Positions 37,517 to 48,652 of a DNA stretch of 64,000 nucleotides are shown piece after piece. Source of the stretch: an uncultured Methylophilaceae bacterium (GTDB lineage: Bacteria > Pseudomonadota > Gammaproteobacteria > Burkholderiales > Methylophilaceae). Under the pieces are notes generated by a model. That model did no database searches. It worked only from the letters and a program-made list of their open reading frames with translations, and was not told where the DNA came from. A program made the position numbers and the translations under genes. The stretch spans positions 1-64,000 of the forward strand of contig CAIQFD010000043.1 of NCBI GenBank assembly GCA_903870995.1, written 5' to 3'. The stretch's first letter is position 1; each line of letters starts with the position of its first letter.

Positions 37517-37897
37517 CTATTTCTTTAAGTTATCTAAGCTACATGTGGTATTTGGATTGAGCGCCAAGGTTAAAAAGCCGCCAGCCAAGCCGGTGTAGAT
37601 GAAAAACGTTTCAGGACTAAAGCGGCCGATTACAACCGCCATGAAAACAGCTAGACTCGCTAAAAGGTAAGCAGCAGGCTTAGTTTTAAATCCAAGGAAT
37701 AGTGCAGCGCCACCGATTAACTCAATTAAGATGAGTAAAGGTGCAAAGTTTTCACCCAATCCCACCTGGCCTAGCATTTGTTTGTATTGGGCATAGCCTT
37801 CAGGACTAGATTGAATGGCGATGAGTTTTAGAATGACCACGCCAAGAAAAGTGGATGCCAAAAAGATACGGCCTACAGCGCTTAAATATTTGTTCAT
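37517..37897 (-). CDS. DoxX-family membrane protein
   Basis: This 126-residue protein from ATG 37897 (MNKYLSAVGRIFLASTFLGV) has four membrane helices. LIELIGGAALFLGFKTKPAAY is the DoxX family pattern. DoxX-type proteins are linked to thiol or oxidative stress in some bacteria, but their function is broadly unknown. It is monocistronic: the fae-like gene is divergent at 177 bp and ispH convergent. Confidence 0.85.
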   Translation of the reverse strand: MNKYLSAVGRIFLASTFLGVVILKLIAIQSSPEGYAQYKQMLGQVGLGENFAPLLILIELIGGAALFLGFKTKPAAYLLASLAVFMAVVIGRFSPETFFIYTGLAGGFLTLALNPNTTCSLDNLKK

Positions 37898-38074
37898 GAA
37901 AATAGCCTTCAAAAGAATTTGTGAGCAAAGTATAACCCAGCAGCCACACTAAGAGAATAAGCCCTTACAAGATGATGACTTCATTTGCTGATGTATCATG
38001 GCTTGGGTAGAATATGCGGTCTGATAATAAGTTTATTGATTTACTATTTTTTTAACTGACAGGAAACATGAGAT

Positions 38075-38626
38075 ATGGCTAAGATTATTTTCAAAGCGGG
38101 TGAAGCAACCGTTTTTTCAGAAGGTAAAGACGTAACAGCAGCGATGCCAGAAATCCTAATTGGTGCTGTTGATGGCCCAGTAGGTACTGCATTCGCAAAT
38201 ATGATGGCTCAAAGTAAAGGCCACACTGCAATGTTCGCAGTTCGTGATATTAACCAATTGGTGCGTCCAGCAACCATGATGGTGCCAAAAGTGACTTTGA
38301 AAGATAGCATCAATATCGAATTGTTTGGCGGTGTAGTGCAAGCGGCCACAGCTGATGCGATTTTAGATTGCGTGATTGAAGGCATCATCCCAAAAGACCA
38401 AGTGAACGATTTGTGTATCGTGAGTTTAGTATGGGTTGATCCAGGCTGTGCTGCTTTGGCTAAAGAAGGTAAATTAGATAAAGCAGATATGTACAAAAAC
38501 AACTACGAAGCGACTAAATTGGCAATTAAACGTGCATTAAACGACGAGCCAACGATTGATGAGTTGATCAAAAACCGTCATACAGTTAAACACTGTATGT
38601 GGGACGAAAGCTGGGGCGAGATCTAA
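38075..38626 (+). CDS. fae: Formaldehyde-activating enzyme homologue (Fae-like)
   Basis: Fae condenses formaldehyde with tetrahydromethanopterin in methylotrophs. The 183-residue protein matches Fae through ILIGAVDGPVGTAFANMMAQ, VPKVTLKDSINIELFGG, AILDCVIEGIIPKDQVNDL and NYEATKLAIKRALNDEP. By alignment from memory with Methylobacterium Fae (VAHIDLIIGPRG), the position of the proposed catalytic His holds Met24 (TAAMPEILIGAVDG). The C-terminus is extended and has two Cys/His-containing stretches (NRHTVKHCMWDESW). It stands alone with its own terminator and no other methanopterin genes nearby. AGGA lies 10 nt before the ATG. It may therefore be a paralogue with altered activity; the gene symbol denotes the family. 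Confidence 0.88.
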   Translation: MAKIIFKAGEATVFSEGKDVTAAMPEILIGAVDGPVGTAFANMMAQSKGHTAMFAVRDINQLVRPATMMVPKVTLKDSINIELFGGVVQAATADAILDCVIEGIIPKDQVNDLCIVSLVWVDPGCAALAKEGKLDKADMYKNNYEATKLAIKRALNDEPTIDELIKNRHTVKHCMWDESWGEI

Positions 38627-38652
38627 TTCGTTTTAGTGTGATATTCAGCAAA

Positions 38653-38676
38653 GAGGCAGCTTCGGCTGCTTTTTTG
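38653..38676 (+). terminator. Terminator after the fae-like gene
   Basis: GCAGC-TTCG-GCTGC (38656-38669) is a stable UUCG tetraloop hairpin followed by TTTTTTG. Confidence 0.9.
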
Positions 38677-38681
38677 TTGTC

Positions 38682-38912
38682 TTAACCTTTGGGTTTAAAG
38701 TGCTCAATCGCTGGCAGGCGCATGATTTTATCAATGATCAATCTTGCCATTGCCCAAGCCTTGTCTTCACGCATCATGGCGAGCTCTTGTTCATCGTAAG
38801 GCAGATAACGACCGCCGTGCGTGAGTGAATATCTCACGGACTTTTCAACATTGGTGTATGCAAGCATCACATCTTGAATGCGTTCATCTTTAAAGCGGTA
38901 AAGTGATGGCAT
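38682..38912 (-). CDS. Conserved-looking small hypothetical protein
   Basis: The 76-residue protein is not recognised. It begins MPSLYRFKDERIQDVMLAYT and is rich in charged and helical residues (EQELAMMREDKAWAMARLII), with no membrane segment, signal or Cys motif. It follows mutY by 22 nt on the same strand and codon use matches its neighbours, so it is probably a genuine co-transcribed gene. Confidence 0.65.
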   Translation of the reverse strand: MPSLYRFKDERIQDVMLAYTNVEKSVRYSLTHGGRYLPYDEQELAMMREDKAWAMARLIIDKIMRLPAIEHFKPKG

Positions 38913-38934
38913 AATTTACTGACAAATATAAAAG

Positions 38935-39981
38935 CTAACGTTTTAAGTTTAGCAAAATATTTCGCACTGGTGTGGGCAACGCTGCCCCAATTGCATCTTC
39001 AATGCCCAGCCAAATGATATTTGGCATATTGGTTTGTCGTGGTCTGTGCGTGACTTGTAATGGCTGTGGCAGTATCTCTAGCTTAAAGTGCGTAAACACA
39101 TGCTGAATGCTCGCTAGCGGTTCTTCTGCTTCCACTTCTAAACCAAATTTCCTGAAAGCAATTTCGCTCGCAATGTCTTGCATGTTGATTTCAGGCAGGC
39201 TCCATAAGCCGCCCCAAATCCCACTTGATGGACGTTTTTCTAGCATGACTTCATTGCCATCTAATATCAATAGCATGGTAGTTTGTCTTTGCGGGATGGC
39301 TTTTTTAGGCTTGGGGGTTGGTAATTCTTTTGTTCTATCTTTAGCCAACGCCTGACAACTGTCATTGAACGGACAAATATCACATTTTGGTTTACTGCGG
39401 GTGCAAATAGTTGCGCCTAAGTCCATGAGGCCTTGTGTGTATGCCACCATGTCTTGCTCGGGGACTAAAGACTCAGCCAGTTTCCATAATTGCTTTTCAA
39501 TTTTAGGGCTGCTCGTCCAACCCTCAATCACAAAGTGTCTTGCTAAGACTCGTTTCACATTGCCATCGAGAATGGTTTGATTGTGATGGAAGGCAAATGA
39601 AGCAATGGCTGCAGCAGTTGAACGACCAATCCCAGAAAGCATCTGTATTTGCTCAAAGTCTTGCGGGAATGTTCCAGCATGTTCATCCATGATCGTTTGC
39701 GCGGCATTGTGTAAATTGCGCGCACGCGAATAGTAGCCAAGTCCGCTCCAATGTTGCAATACTTCCTCTTGGCTTGCACTGGCTAGGCTTGCAATATCAG
39801 GAAAACGCGCCATGAATTTAGCGTAATAACCAATCACAGCGGCGACTTGCGTTTGCTGCAACATGATTTCTGACACCCAAATCGCATAAGGATCGCGGGT
39901 GTTCTGCCAAGGCAAATCATGGCGACCATGTTTTTTTTGCCATGCAATAAGGCGTGCCGAGAAATCCTGTTGTGCAGACAT
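38935..39981 (-). CDS. mutY: A/G-specific adenine DNA glycosylase
   Basis: MutY removes adenine mispaired with 8-oxoguanine. From ATG 39981 the 348-residue protein has MLQQTQVAAVIGYY, the helix-hairpin-helix MLSGIGRSTAAAIASFAF with the catalytic Asp region TILDGNVKRVLAR, and the [4Fe-4S] cysteines in CTRSKPKCDICPFNDSC (CX6CX2CX5C). A C-terminal NUDIX-like 8-oxoG recognition domain follows (LEKRPSSGIWGGLWSLPE). A TTG six codons earlier overlaps the AsmA gene end and is less likely. It lies 7 nt after the AsmA stop. Confidence 0.96.
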   Translation of the reverse strand: MSAQQDFSARLIAWQKKHGRHDLPWQNTRDPYAIWVSEIMLQQTQVAAVIGYYAKFMARFPDIASLASASQEEVLQHWSGLGYYSRARNLHNAAQTIMDEHAGTFPQDFEQIQMLSGIGRSTAAAIASFAFHHNQTILDGNVKRVLARHFVIEGWTSSPKIEKQLWKLAESLVPEQDMVAYTQGLMDLGATICTRSKPKCDICPFNDSCQALAKDRTKELPTPKPKKAIPQRQTTMLLILDGNEVMLEKRPSSGIWGGLWSLPEINMQDIASEIAFRKFGLEVEAEEPLASIQHVFTHFKLEILPQPLQVTHRPRQTNMPNIIWLGIEDAIGAALPTPVRNILLNLKR

Positions 39982-39988
39982 TACCGCA

Positions 39989-42346
39989 TTAGAACCCAAG
40001 AAGTTTGTTGAGTTTTTTCTTCACTTTGTCTTCAGGTGCGGTTGTTGGTGCCGGCGTTTGTGCAGCGGGATCGCCAGAAGGTGCGGCTTCTTGGGTTGGT
40101 GCAGTTTTGTTACCGCCACCGATGAGCGATTTAATTGCATCCGCTTTATTGCCACTGATTAGGCCTTTCACTGCATCGCCCTTTGCACCGCCTACGTTTT
40201 CAAGTAGTTTATTTTTTGCAATGCCTGCTACTAGACCGCTAAAGTCGAGTGCGTAGTTTGGTTTTGCAAATGTGCCTGTGACTTTAATTGGAATGGTTAA
40301 GCCGTTCAATATGCCTAAATCAGAACCACCTTGGCCTTTGAGCGAGTTAACAATAGTCGGTTTTGCAGTGTAGTTAATCGTTTGGTTGGCAATGTCCACA
40401 TCACCATCACCACCGATGCGAAATAATGGGGCTTTAATATTTAAGTCATCGTTATGTGCGACGCCATTTCTAATGTTGAAGCTAGCAGACATTTCAGCGA
40501 AATCGGTTTTTTTGGATTTGTCGCCAGTCACGTTACTTTGCTTCATGAAGTTGAGTTTGTCTTTCACGCCGCGAATCGTACCTGCAACATCAATACCCTT
40601 AACAGCACCATCTGCCAAGGTGATTGCGGCAGTGCCGTTAAGTGCTTTTTTCAGCGCATTGACAGTATTGCCTTGCGTCGTGATATCAACATTGAGTGTG
40701 CCCTTGCCGCTCAACATGTCGTTATTGATTGCATCCATCAGTAATGGCTCAATCGTAATATTCGACATGTTTTGTTTGAAGGCGATGTTTGGCGTATTAC
40801 GGGCATCTACTTTTAAGCTGCCATTCATCTTGCCTTGATAAAGATTGGCTGAGAAAGGGGCTAACTCAACGACCCCTTGATTAGCATTTAATTTCAGATT
40901 GACGTCATTCGTCTTGATATTAGCTACTTTCAAGTCGCCAATATGCAACGAACCTTCAGCATTTAATTTTTTAAGCGCACTCAAATCAATCGGCGTGTCA
41001 GCTGATTTTGTATCTGCTGGATTATCTGATTTTGTAATGTATTTATCTGCGTCTAATTTATTCAAATCAAGATTGAATTGGAAAGCGGGATTACTAAAGC
41101 TAGCAATACCAACGTTGCCCTTGATGTGCAAATCATCGACATCAATCGCTAAATCACTATTGATTTTTTCCTGCTTAAGGTCTGAGTGAAGATTGAGGTT
41201 AAATGCACCTTGCATTGCGCCTTTAGGGAGCGCCGGGTCTGTAATGTTTAACTTGCCTGCTAGTTTTGGTAAGTCAAAAATCAGCTTCTCAATATTCCCA
41301 GTAAATGGTGAAGAGAATTTCCCTTCTACTTCACGTGCGCCTTGTTTAGCTGAAAGCTCACCTGTAACGCCGCTGCTCTGCACCGATTGTGGAGAGCCTT
41401 TTACATCAGCCAATGACAGTTTCGCATTTATTTTGTCGTTACCTTTTTCTTGGCTAAAACTGACGTCTGCTTGTTTGCCACTGACGACATTGTTTTGCAC
41501 AGTCAATTTTGGCGCAGACAAATTGAGCGCAATTTTTGCACCCTCTTGATCACCATTGATTGCAAACTTAAGGCCATTAACCAGTAACTCCATGTTTTCT
41601 GGTTTAGCATCGATATCGCCTGTTACTGTGATGTTGGCATTTTTTAGGGAAGTAATAGCGCCACTGATTGAAGCGTCTAATTTTTTGGCAACAAAATGCT
41701 GATGTTCGACATCCGCCATAAAATCGCCAGATACATTGATTTTGGCGTTCACTTTTGGTTTTTGTGTGACGAGCTTAAAAGAGGCTTTAACATCAAACGG
41801 GTTTGCTAGCGCGATATGACCTGTTTTTAAGTTGAACTCTTTCACCATGTAAGCCGTGTCTTGCATCTCATCAAGAAAACGTACTTCGGTATTAGTCACG
41901 TTGACACCATTAATATCGAATTTAATTAGATCAGACGATTCTTCGTCCTTGCTGGTCAGGTCATCAAAGTTTGTGCTGCCGTCTTTGTGACGAATTGCCG
42001 TGACATTTAGACCATCAATATAGACAGTGTCTACAACCAGTTCTTTTTTGAGCAGAGGTAACACAGCTAATGAAACTTTGGCGTTGTCGATGCTTGCAAA
42101 TTCGCGTGCGCTATTGTGTTCAGACAATTTCACTTTGCCTAAGTCGGCGCCTAGTTTTGGCCAAAATGTCAGTTTGATGTCGCCTTCTAAATCAAGTGTG
42201 CGCTGTTTCTTCTCTTGTACAAGTTTGACGATAAGTGGTTTGTAATCGTTGGGGTTAAAGGTTGCTACGACATAGCCTACAACAACAAGTAGCAATGCAA
42301 AAATGCCTAGCAAGCCGAAAGCGATATATTTAAGAGCTTTTTTCAT
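39989..42346 (-). CDS. AsmA-family protein
   Basis: AsmA-like proteins are inner-membrane-anchored periplasmic proteins implicated in outer-membrane lipid transport and assembly. The 785-residue protein has an N-terminal helix (YIAFGLLGIFALLLVVVGYVVA, given here across residues ~7-28) followed by NPNDYKPLIVKLVQEKKQRT and WPKLGADLGKVKLSEH, the typical AsmA domain. A long beta-rich middle region and an AsmA C-terminal domain follow (IKAPLFRIGGDGDVDIANQT). The end is Pro/Ala-rich. The exact paralogue (AsmA, YhjG, YicH) cannot be named. Confidence 0.88.
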   Translation of the reverse strand: MKKALKYIAFGLLGIFALLLVVVGYVVATFNPNDYKPLIVKLVQEKKQRTLDLEGDIKLTFWPKLGADLGKVKLSEHNSAREFASIDNAKVSLAVLPLLKKELVVDTVYIDGLNVTAIRHKDGSTNFDDLTSKDEESSDLIKFDINGVNVTNTEVRFLDEMQDTAYMVKEFNLKTGHIALANPFDVKASFKLVTQKPKVNAKINVSGDFMADVEHQHFVAKKLDASISGAITSLKNANITVTGDIDAKPENMELLVNGLKFAINGDQEGAKIALNLSAPKLTVQNNVVSGKQADVSFSQEKGNDKINAKLSLADVKGSPQSVQSSGVTGELSAKQGAREVEGKFSSPFTGNIEKLIFDLPKLAGKLNITDPALPKGAMQGAFNLNLHSDLKQEKINSDLAIDVDDLHIKGNVGIASFSNPAFQFNLDLNKLDADKYITKSDNPADTKSADTPIDLSALKKLNAEGSLHIGDLKVANIKTNDVNLKLNANQGVVELAPFSANLYQGKMNGSLKVDARNTPNIAFKQNMSNITIEPLLMDAINNDMLSGKGTLNVDITTQGNTVNALKKALNGTAAITLADGAVKGIDVAGTIRGVKDKLNFMKQSNVTGDKSKKTDFAEMSASFNIRNGVAHNDDLNIKAPLFRIGGDGDVDIANQTINYTAKPTIVNSLKGQGGSDLGILNGLTIPIKVTGTFAKPNYALDFSGLVAGIAKNKLLENVGGAKGDAVKGLISGNKADAIKSLIGGGNKTAPTQEAAPSGDPAAQTPAPTTAPEDKVKKKLNKLLGF

Positions 42347-42363
42347 GATTAAAACCTAAAAAA

Positions 42364-43164
42364 TTATTTGAAATATAAAAGGACTACTAAACCCAATGCA
42401 ATGCGATACCAAGCAAAAACTCTAAAGTCGTGCGCTGCTATGTAGCGTATGAAAGTTTTAATCGCAACTAGCGCTGATAAAAACGCGGCAATAAAGCCAA
42501 TTGCAAATAAGCCTGCATCATCCAAGGTCAGTAAATGACGATTTTTAAGCAGGTCATATCCACTTGCGGCAAACATCACTGGCACGGCCAGAAAGAATGA
42601 AAATTCCGTTGCAACTTGGCGTGAAAGTCCAAATGACATACCACCAAGAATGGTTGCACCGGCACGAGACACGCCTGGAATTAACGCAAGTGCTTGAGCG
42701 CCACCTATTTTAAGTGCGTCCAACATCGTCATTGATTCAATCTTGGTAACGCGTGCTTTAAGTGACAATTTTTCGATATATAAAATAATCAATCCGCCAG
42801 CGATTAAAGCAATGGCAACTGAAATTGGATTGAACAAAACAGCTTTGATCTGGTGGTGGAACAGCAGGCCTAAAATAGCGAGTGGTAGAAACGCAATCAA
42901 CAGTTGTAGCACAAACTGTTGAGACTGTTTGTTGCTGGCTATTGTGCGAGCAATGGTTTTAAATCTGGCATGGTAAAGCCATACCACAGACAAAATAGAA
43001 CCGAGCTGAATAACAATTTCAAAAACATTGCGCTTTTCTTCGCTGAGGAAGTCTATTAAATCACCCACAATAATTAAATGGCCTGTGCTACTGACCGGCA
43101 GAAACTCGGTCACCCCTTCAACGATACCGAGAATCATTGCTTTGAGTATTAAAATTAAATCCAT
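42364..43164 (-). CDS. uppP: Undecaprenyl-diphosphatase (UppP/BacA)
   Basis: UppP recycles the lipid carrier undecaprenyl pyrophosphate for cell-wall synthesis. The 266-residue membrane protein has both conserved boxes: GIVEGVTEFLPVSSTGHLII with the catalytic Glu and Ser near residue 20, and LIPGVSRAGATILGGMSFGL with the Arg near 170. About eight helices. It lies 17 nt before the AsmA gene and 13 nt after the pseudouridine synthase, all on the minus strand. Confidence 0.96.
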   Translation of the reverse strand: MDLILILKAMILGIVEGVTEFLPVSSTGHLIIVGDLIDFLSEEKRNVFEIVIQLGSILSVVWLYHARFKTIARTIASNKQSQQFVLQLLIAFLPLAILGLLFHHQIKAVLFNPISVAIALIAGGLIILYIEKLSLKARVTKIESMTMLDALKIGGAQALALIPGVSRAGATILGGMSFGLSRQVATEFSFFLAVPVMFAASGYDLLKNRHLLTLDDAGLFAIGFIAAFLSALVAIKTFIRYIAAHDFRVFAWYRIALGLVVLLYFK

Positions 43165-43177
43165 CTCTGCCCTTTAA

Positions 43178-44335
43178 TTAAAATTTTTCTTCAGGTCTTA
43201 AATAACGCCACTCACCCATTGGCAACTTGCCAAGAGTGACGCTGCCGATACGAATACGTTTTAGACCAAGTACTTTCAAGCCAACCAATTCACACATGCG
43301 GCGAATTTGGCGTTTGCGTCCTTCTCGTAATACAAAGCGAAGTTGGTCTTCATTTTGCCAAGACACTTTTGCTGGTTTGAGCTTGACGCCGTCCAGAGAC
43401 AAGCCTTCATTCAGCAGATCAAGGTCGTTATAAGACAGATCACCTTCAACCCGCACCAAGTATTCCTTCTCAACTGTTGAGTCTTCACCAATTAAATGAC
43501 GTGCGATACGCCCGTCCTGAGTGAGCACTAACAAACCAGTAGAGTCAATATCTAAACGGCCTGCAGGGGCTAGACCTTTCAAAAACCCACGCTGAAATTC
43601 TCTAGGTTGTGAGTGATGCAGTAATGGGTCATCTTTCCATTGGTTGTCCGGATGGATCAACACAATCGCCGGGTTGTATCCGTCTTCAGCTTGACCAGAA
43701 ACATAGCCAATCGGTTTGTTAAGGATAATCGTCACGATTTCAGATTGATGTTGTTCAGCATCTTTGCTGACTTCAATCTTCGCATTCATTGCCACGCGAC
43801 TGCCTAACTCATCAACAATTCGGCCATCTACTCTTACCCAGCCATTCGTAATCCACTCATCAGCTTCGCGGCGGGAGCAAAAACCAAGCTCTGCCATGCG
43901 TTTTGAAAGGCGCGGAAAATCAGGATTGCTCGGTAAAGGTTTTGGTGCAAACATCGGATTGCTGGCACGGTCATTGTTGAATTCCCCGACTTCAAAGCCA
44001 TCACGCATTTTTCCGCCACGGCGCGGCGTGTCACGACCTGTATCATCCAAAGTTGGACGTGCTTGCTGAGGGCGTGGTTCTTCATCGCGCAATCTTCCAT
44101 CGTATCGATGATTGCGTTGAGATGCTTTTGAAGGCGCACTTTCATTTCGCTCAGGTGGCCGCGTGTCCAGTTGTTCTATATTCGGCTCAGTTTGTGGCCG
44201 CACAACGGGCTTAGGTGCAACCGTACGGTCACGCTTGCTTGGGTCGGTGCGACGAACAGGTGCTTTACTTGTGCGAGGACTAGCGCTATCTGTCGGTTTT
44301 TTTGTGATTTTAATGGTGGTCAAAATGGGTGCCAA
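43178..44335 (-). CDS. RsuA/RluB/E/F-family pseudouridine synthase
   Basis: This enzyme modifies uridine in rRNA. After a ~140-residue basic, Pro/Arg-rich extension comes an S4 domain ([20 protein letters not shown]) and the catalytic domain with the active-site Asp in [19 protein letters not shown] and [19 protein letters not shown]. It looks closest to RluF or RluB, but the rRNA target cannot be fixed here. No in-frame ATG precedes the folded part. A stop lies a few codons upstream, so translation must start at a TTG (44335 or 44323). A TATAAT at 44361-44366 on the minus strand may be its -10 box. Confidence 0.88.
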   Translation of the reverse strand: MAPILTTIKITKKPTDSASPRTSKAPVRRTDPSKRDRTVAPKPVVRPQTEPNIEQLDTRPPERNESAPSKASQRNHRYDGRLRDEEPRPQQARPTLDDTGRDTPRRGGKMRDGFEVGEFNNDRASNPMFAPKPLPSNPDFPRLSKRMAELGFCSRREADEWITNGWVRVDGRIVDELGSRVAMNAKIEVSKDAEQHQSEIVTIILNKPIGYVSGQAEDGYNPAIVLIHPDNQWKDDPLLHHSQPREFQRGFLKGLAPAGRLDIDSTGLLVLTQDGRIARHLIGEDSTVEKEYLVRVEGDLSYNDLDLLNEGLSLDGVKLKPAKVSWQNEDQLRFVLREGRKRQIRRMCELVGLKVLGLKRIRIGSVTLGKLPMGEWRYLRPEEKF

Positions 44336-44409
44336 AAGTTTGATTTATATGATGATGCGTATTATACGCCGTAACAAAACTTGCTTGGCTAGCCAGCGCA
44401 TAATTTAGG

Positions 44410-44445
44410 CAATAAAAAACCCCACAGTAAATGCTGTGGGGTTGT
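44410..44445 (-). terminator. Terminator after thiC
   Basis: On the minus strand AACCCCACAG and CTGTGGGGTT (plus-strand arms 44418-44427 and 44434-44443) form a 10-bp stem followed by TTTTATTG. It separates thiC from the pseudouridine synthase gene. Confidence 0.9.
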
Positions 44446-44462
44446 TAAGTGCACAAGGCTGT

Positions 44463-46349
<1,887 letters not shown>

Positions 46350-46473
46350 CTACTCCAAAAAAATAATACAACGGAGTAGGGAAGCGATGGACTAGCTTCC
46401 CTACGGCGGCATGACCCGCATCAGGTTCAAAGGGTGTATCTCACTCCAAAACAGTGTTTTGGAGACCCCTAGC
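46350..46473 (-). promoter_or_regulatory. TPP (THI-box) riboswitch with Shine-Dalgarno-sequestering platform
   Basis: The aptamer spans 46395-46473 on the minus strand: AGGGGTCTCC, hairpin arm CTCCAAAAC/GTTTTGGAG, TGAGATACACCC, then CCTGATGCGGGTCATGCC, and GCCGTAGGGAAGC, all in the order of the THI box. Downstream, CTACTCC (46379-46373) is the exact complement of GGAGTAG (46356-46350), which holds the thiC Shine-Dalgarno. TAGGGAAGC in the aptamer can alternatively pair with GCTTCCCTA (46385-46377), which shares CTA with the sequestering arm. This predicts translational shut-off when TPP is bound. Confidence 0.92.
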
Positions 46474-46574
46474 AATGCCCTAAAATTACGCGAAAAACCG
46501 CGTAAAAGCAAGCGATAAAATGAATTGGCTTCGGTTATAATGATGGTTAAAGATTGATTTAAAAAGGATTGGCA

Positions 46575-47249
46575 ATGAGTTTGAAACAAGAGACAGCACA
46601 AGTGACACAGTCGCGCTTCAACATGATTGAGCAACAAATTCGCCCTTGGGACGTCTTGGACGGCGCCGTGCTTGATTTGCTTGCAAAATTACCGCGTGAA
46701 GATTTTGTGCCTAAACAATATGTCGGCCTGGCATTTGCGGATTTGGAAATCCCGCTAGGTGAAGGTCAAGTGATGCTTTCACCAAAAATGGAAGGTCGTA
46801 TTCTTCAATCTTTAGCGATTAAGAAAACGGATAAAGTGCTTGAGATTGGTACTGGCAGCGGTTACCTCACTGCGCTGATAGCGCATCAAGCTAAGCAGGT
46901 TGACAGTGTAGAGCTTAACGCAAAAATCAGTAAACAAGCGGCTAAAAATATTGCTGCGCAAGGTATTGAAAATGTGAGTTTGGTGGTTGCTGACGGTATG
47001 CAAGGCATGTCTGCTAATGCGCCTTATGACGTGATTGTTTTTACAGGGTCAACACCTTTATTAAATGTACAAGTGGAACGTCAGCTTGCTGTTGGTGGTC
47101 GTATGTTTGTGGTGGTGGGTGATGCGCCTGTCATGGAAGCCACTTTGATTACGCGTATTTCAGCAGAGCATTTCAAAACGGATGTGTTATTTGAAACTTG
47201 CTTGCCAGCGATTGAAAATGCGCCGCAATCAGAAAAGTTCGAGTTTTAA
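46575..47249 (+). CDS. Protein-L-isoaspartate O-methyltransferase-family protein
   Basis: PCMT repairs isoaspartyl residues using SAM. The 224-residue protein has FNMIEQQIRPWDVLD, REDFVPKQYVGLAFADLEIP, the SAM-binding VLEIGTGSGYLTALIA and VADGMQGM. The -IEQQIRPWDV- opening is typical of the PCMT-like proteins encoded before TolC-type outer-membrane genes in betaproteobacteria; some of these lack proven repair activity. The ATG at 46575 follows AAGGA by 6 nt; the in-frame TTG two codons earlier overlaps that site. Confidence 0.88.
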   Translation: MSLKQETAQVTQSRFNMIEQQIRPWDVLDGAVLDLLAKLPREDFVPKQYVGLAFADLEIPLGEGQVMLSPKMEGRILQSLAIKKTDKVLEIGTGSGYLTALIAHQAKQVDSVELNAKISKQAAKNIAAQGIENVSLVVADGMQGMSANAPYDVIVFTGSTPLLNVQVERQLAVGGRMFVVVGDAPVMEATLITRISAEHFKTDVLFETCLPAIENAPQSEKFEF

Positions 47250-47286
47250 TTTTTAGCGCCTTACTTAAAGAGCGATATCAAAAAAT

Positions 47287-48636
47287 ATGCGTCTTAAATT
47301 TTTAGTGTTAGCTGTTGGCTTGTTTGTCGGCCATCAAGCCCAAGCGGCCGATCGCCAAAATTTGATGCAGATTTATCAGCAGGCATTGAGTCGCGATCCT
47401 GTATGGGCTTCTGCACAAAGTAGCCATTTGGCGAGCCAAGAAAAATTAGCGCAAGGCAATGCCCTATTTTTGCCAACAGTGACTTTCAATTCGGGTGTGA
47501 GCGCAACGCAATCTGATGCCAAGTTTTTTGGGGGCACCACATCGGTATTACGCGGTGGGCAGAGTAATTTTGAAAGCTACAACTACGGCGTAAATGTGAG
47601 TCAGCCGATTTATCGTAAGCAAATTCGTGCGCAGTTTGAGCAAGCTAAAAGCCAGGTCGTTCAAGCCGATAAACAACTATTGTTGGCTAAACAAGGTCTT
47701 ATTATTCGATCCTCTAAAGCTTACTTTGATGTGTTGCTAGCGCAAGACAAAATTGATTTGATTGGCGCACAAAAAACGGCGATAAATAAACAGCTTGAGC
47801 AAGCTAAAGCCAATTTTGAGGTCGGCACTTCTACGATTACTGATTTTAATGAAGCGCAGGCCCGATTTGATTTAGTGGTGGCGCAAGAGATTGCTGCGAT
47901 GAATGATTTGGAGGTCAAAAAACGCGCCATTCAAGCGATTGTTGGCTCAATTCCTCAGGCGCTAATTGGTGTGAGAAGTGATTTAGTAGCGCAATCACCC
48001 GAGCCAATCGAAATGGAAAAATGGGTAGAGGTCGCTGAACAAAATAATTTGGCGATAGCCCTTCAACAACAAGCACTAGAAATTGCCACTCAAGAAGTTG
48101 AGCGACAAAATGCAGGGCACATGCCAACTTTAGATGCGGTGGCTGGGTATAACAATAACTATGCCAATGGCACTGCGACTGGTCTTGGAACTGGTAGTGA
48201 TATTACCAGCGCAAGTATTGGTCTTCAGCTTCAAATTCCTCTTTATCAAGGCGGCTTGGTCAGCTCTAAAGTGCGAGAGGCTGTCGCTAACAAACAAAAG
48301 GCACTGGATGATTTAGAAGCCGCTAAACGTCAAGCAGACTTGGATACGCGTTCAGCGTATTTGAATCTTTCAAGTAGTGTGGCGCAAATTAAGGCTTACG
48401 AGCAGGCGTTGAGTTCTAGCCAAAGTCAGCTCGATTCCACCAATCTTGGTTATGAGGTAGGTGTGCGAACAAGTGTGGATGTGCTGAATGCGCAACAACA
48501 ATATTTCAGTGCTAAGCGAGATTTACTGCAATCCCGCTATACTTATTTGGTGAATATTTTATCGCTTAAATCCGTAGTGGGTTTGTTAGGCGACGCTGAT
48601 TTGGAAAGTGTAAATCAACAGCTAGTGAGCCCTTAA
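47287..48636 (+). CDS. TolC-family outer-membrane channel protein
   Basis: TolC-type proteins form trimeric outer-membrane ducts for efflux pumps and type I secretion. The 449-residue protein has a signal peptide (MRLKFLVLAVGLFVGHQAQA) and the duplicated OEP repeats: LMQIYQQALSRDPVWASAQS, VSQPIYRKQIRAQFEQAKSQ, and in the second half LQIPLYQGGLVSSKVREAVA and NLGYEVGVRTSVDVLNAQQQ. No inner-membrane pump or adaptor is next to it, so it may serve several systems. It follows the PCMT gene by 37 nt. Confidence 0.92.
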   Translation: MRLKFLVLAVGLFVGHQAQAADRQNLMQIYQQALSRDPVWASAQSSHLASQEKLAQGNALFLPTVTFNSGVSATQSDAKFFGGTTSVLRGGQSNFESYNYGVNVSQPIYRKQIRAQFEQAKSQVVQADKQLLLAKQGLIIRSSKAYFDVLLAQDKIDLIGAQKTAINKQLEQAKANFEVGTSTITDFNEAQARFDLVVAQEIAAMNDLEVKKRAIQAIVGSIPQALIGVRSDLVAQSPEPIEMEKWVEVAEQNNLAIALQQQALEIATQEVERQNAGHMPTLDAVAGYNNNYANGTATGLGTGSDITSASIGLQLQIPLYQGGLVSSKVREAVANKQKALDDLEAAKRQADLDTRSAYLNLSSSVAQIKAYEQALSSSQSQLDSTNLGYEVGVRTSVDVLNAQQQYFSAKRDLLQSRYTYLVNILSLKSVVGLLGDADLESVNQQLVSP

Positions 48637-48652
48637 TCGGCACGGAGGCGGG

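Noticed and set aside
38068-38082. Four-codon mini-ORF (ATG-AGA-TAT-GGC-TAA) overlapping the fae-like start
   Set aside because: It occurs by chance readily; the fae-like ATG itself has an acceptable AGGA spacing.
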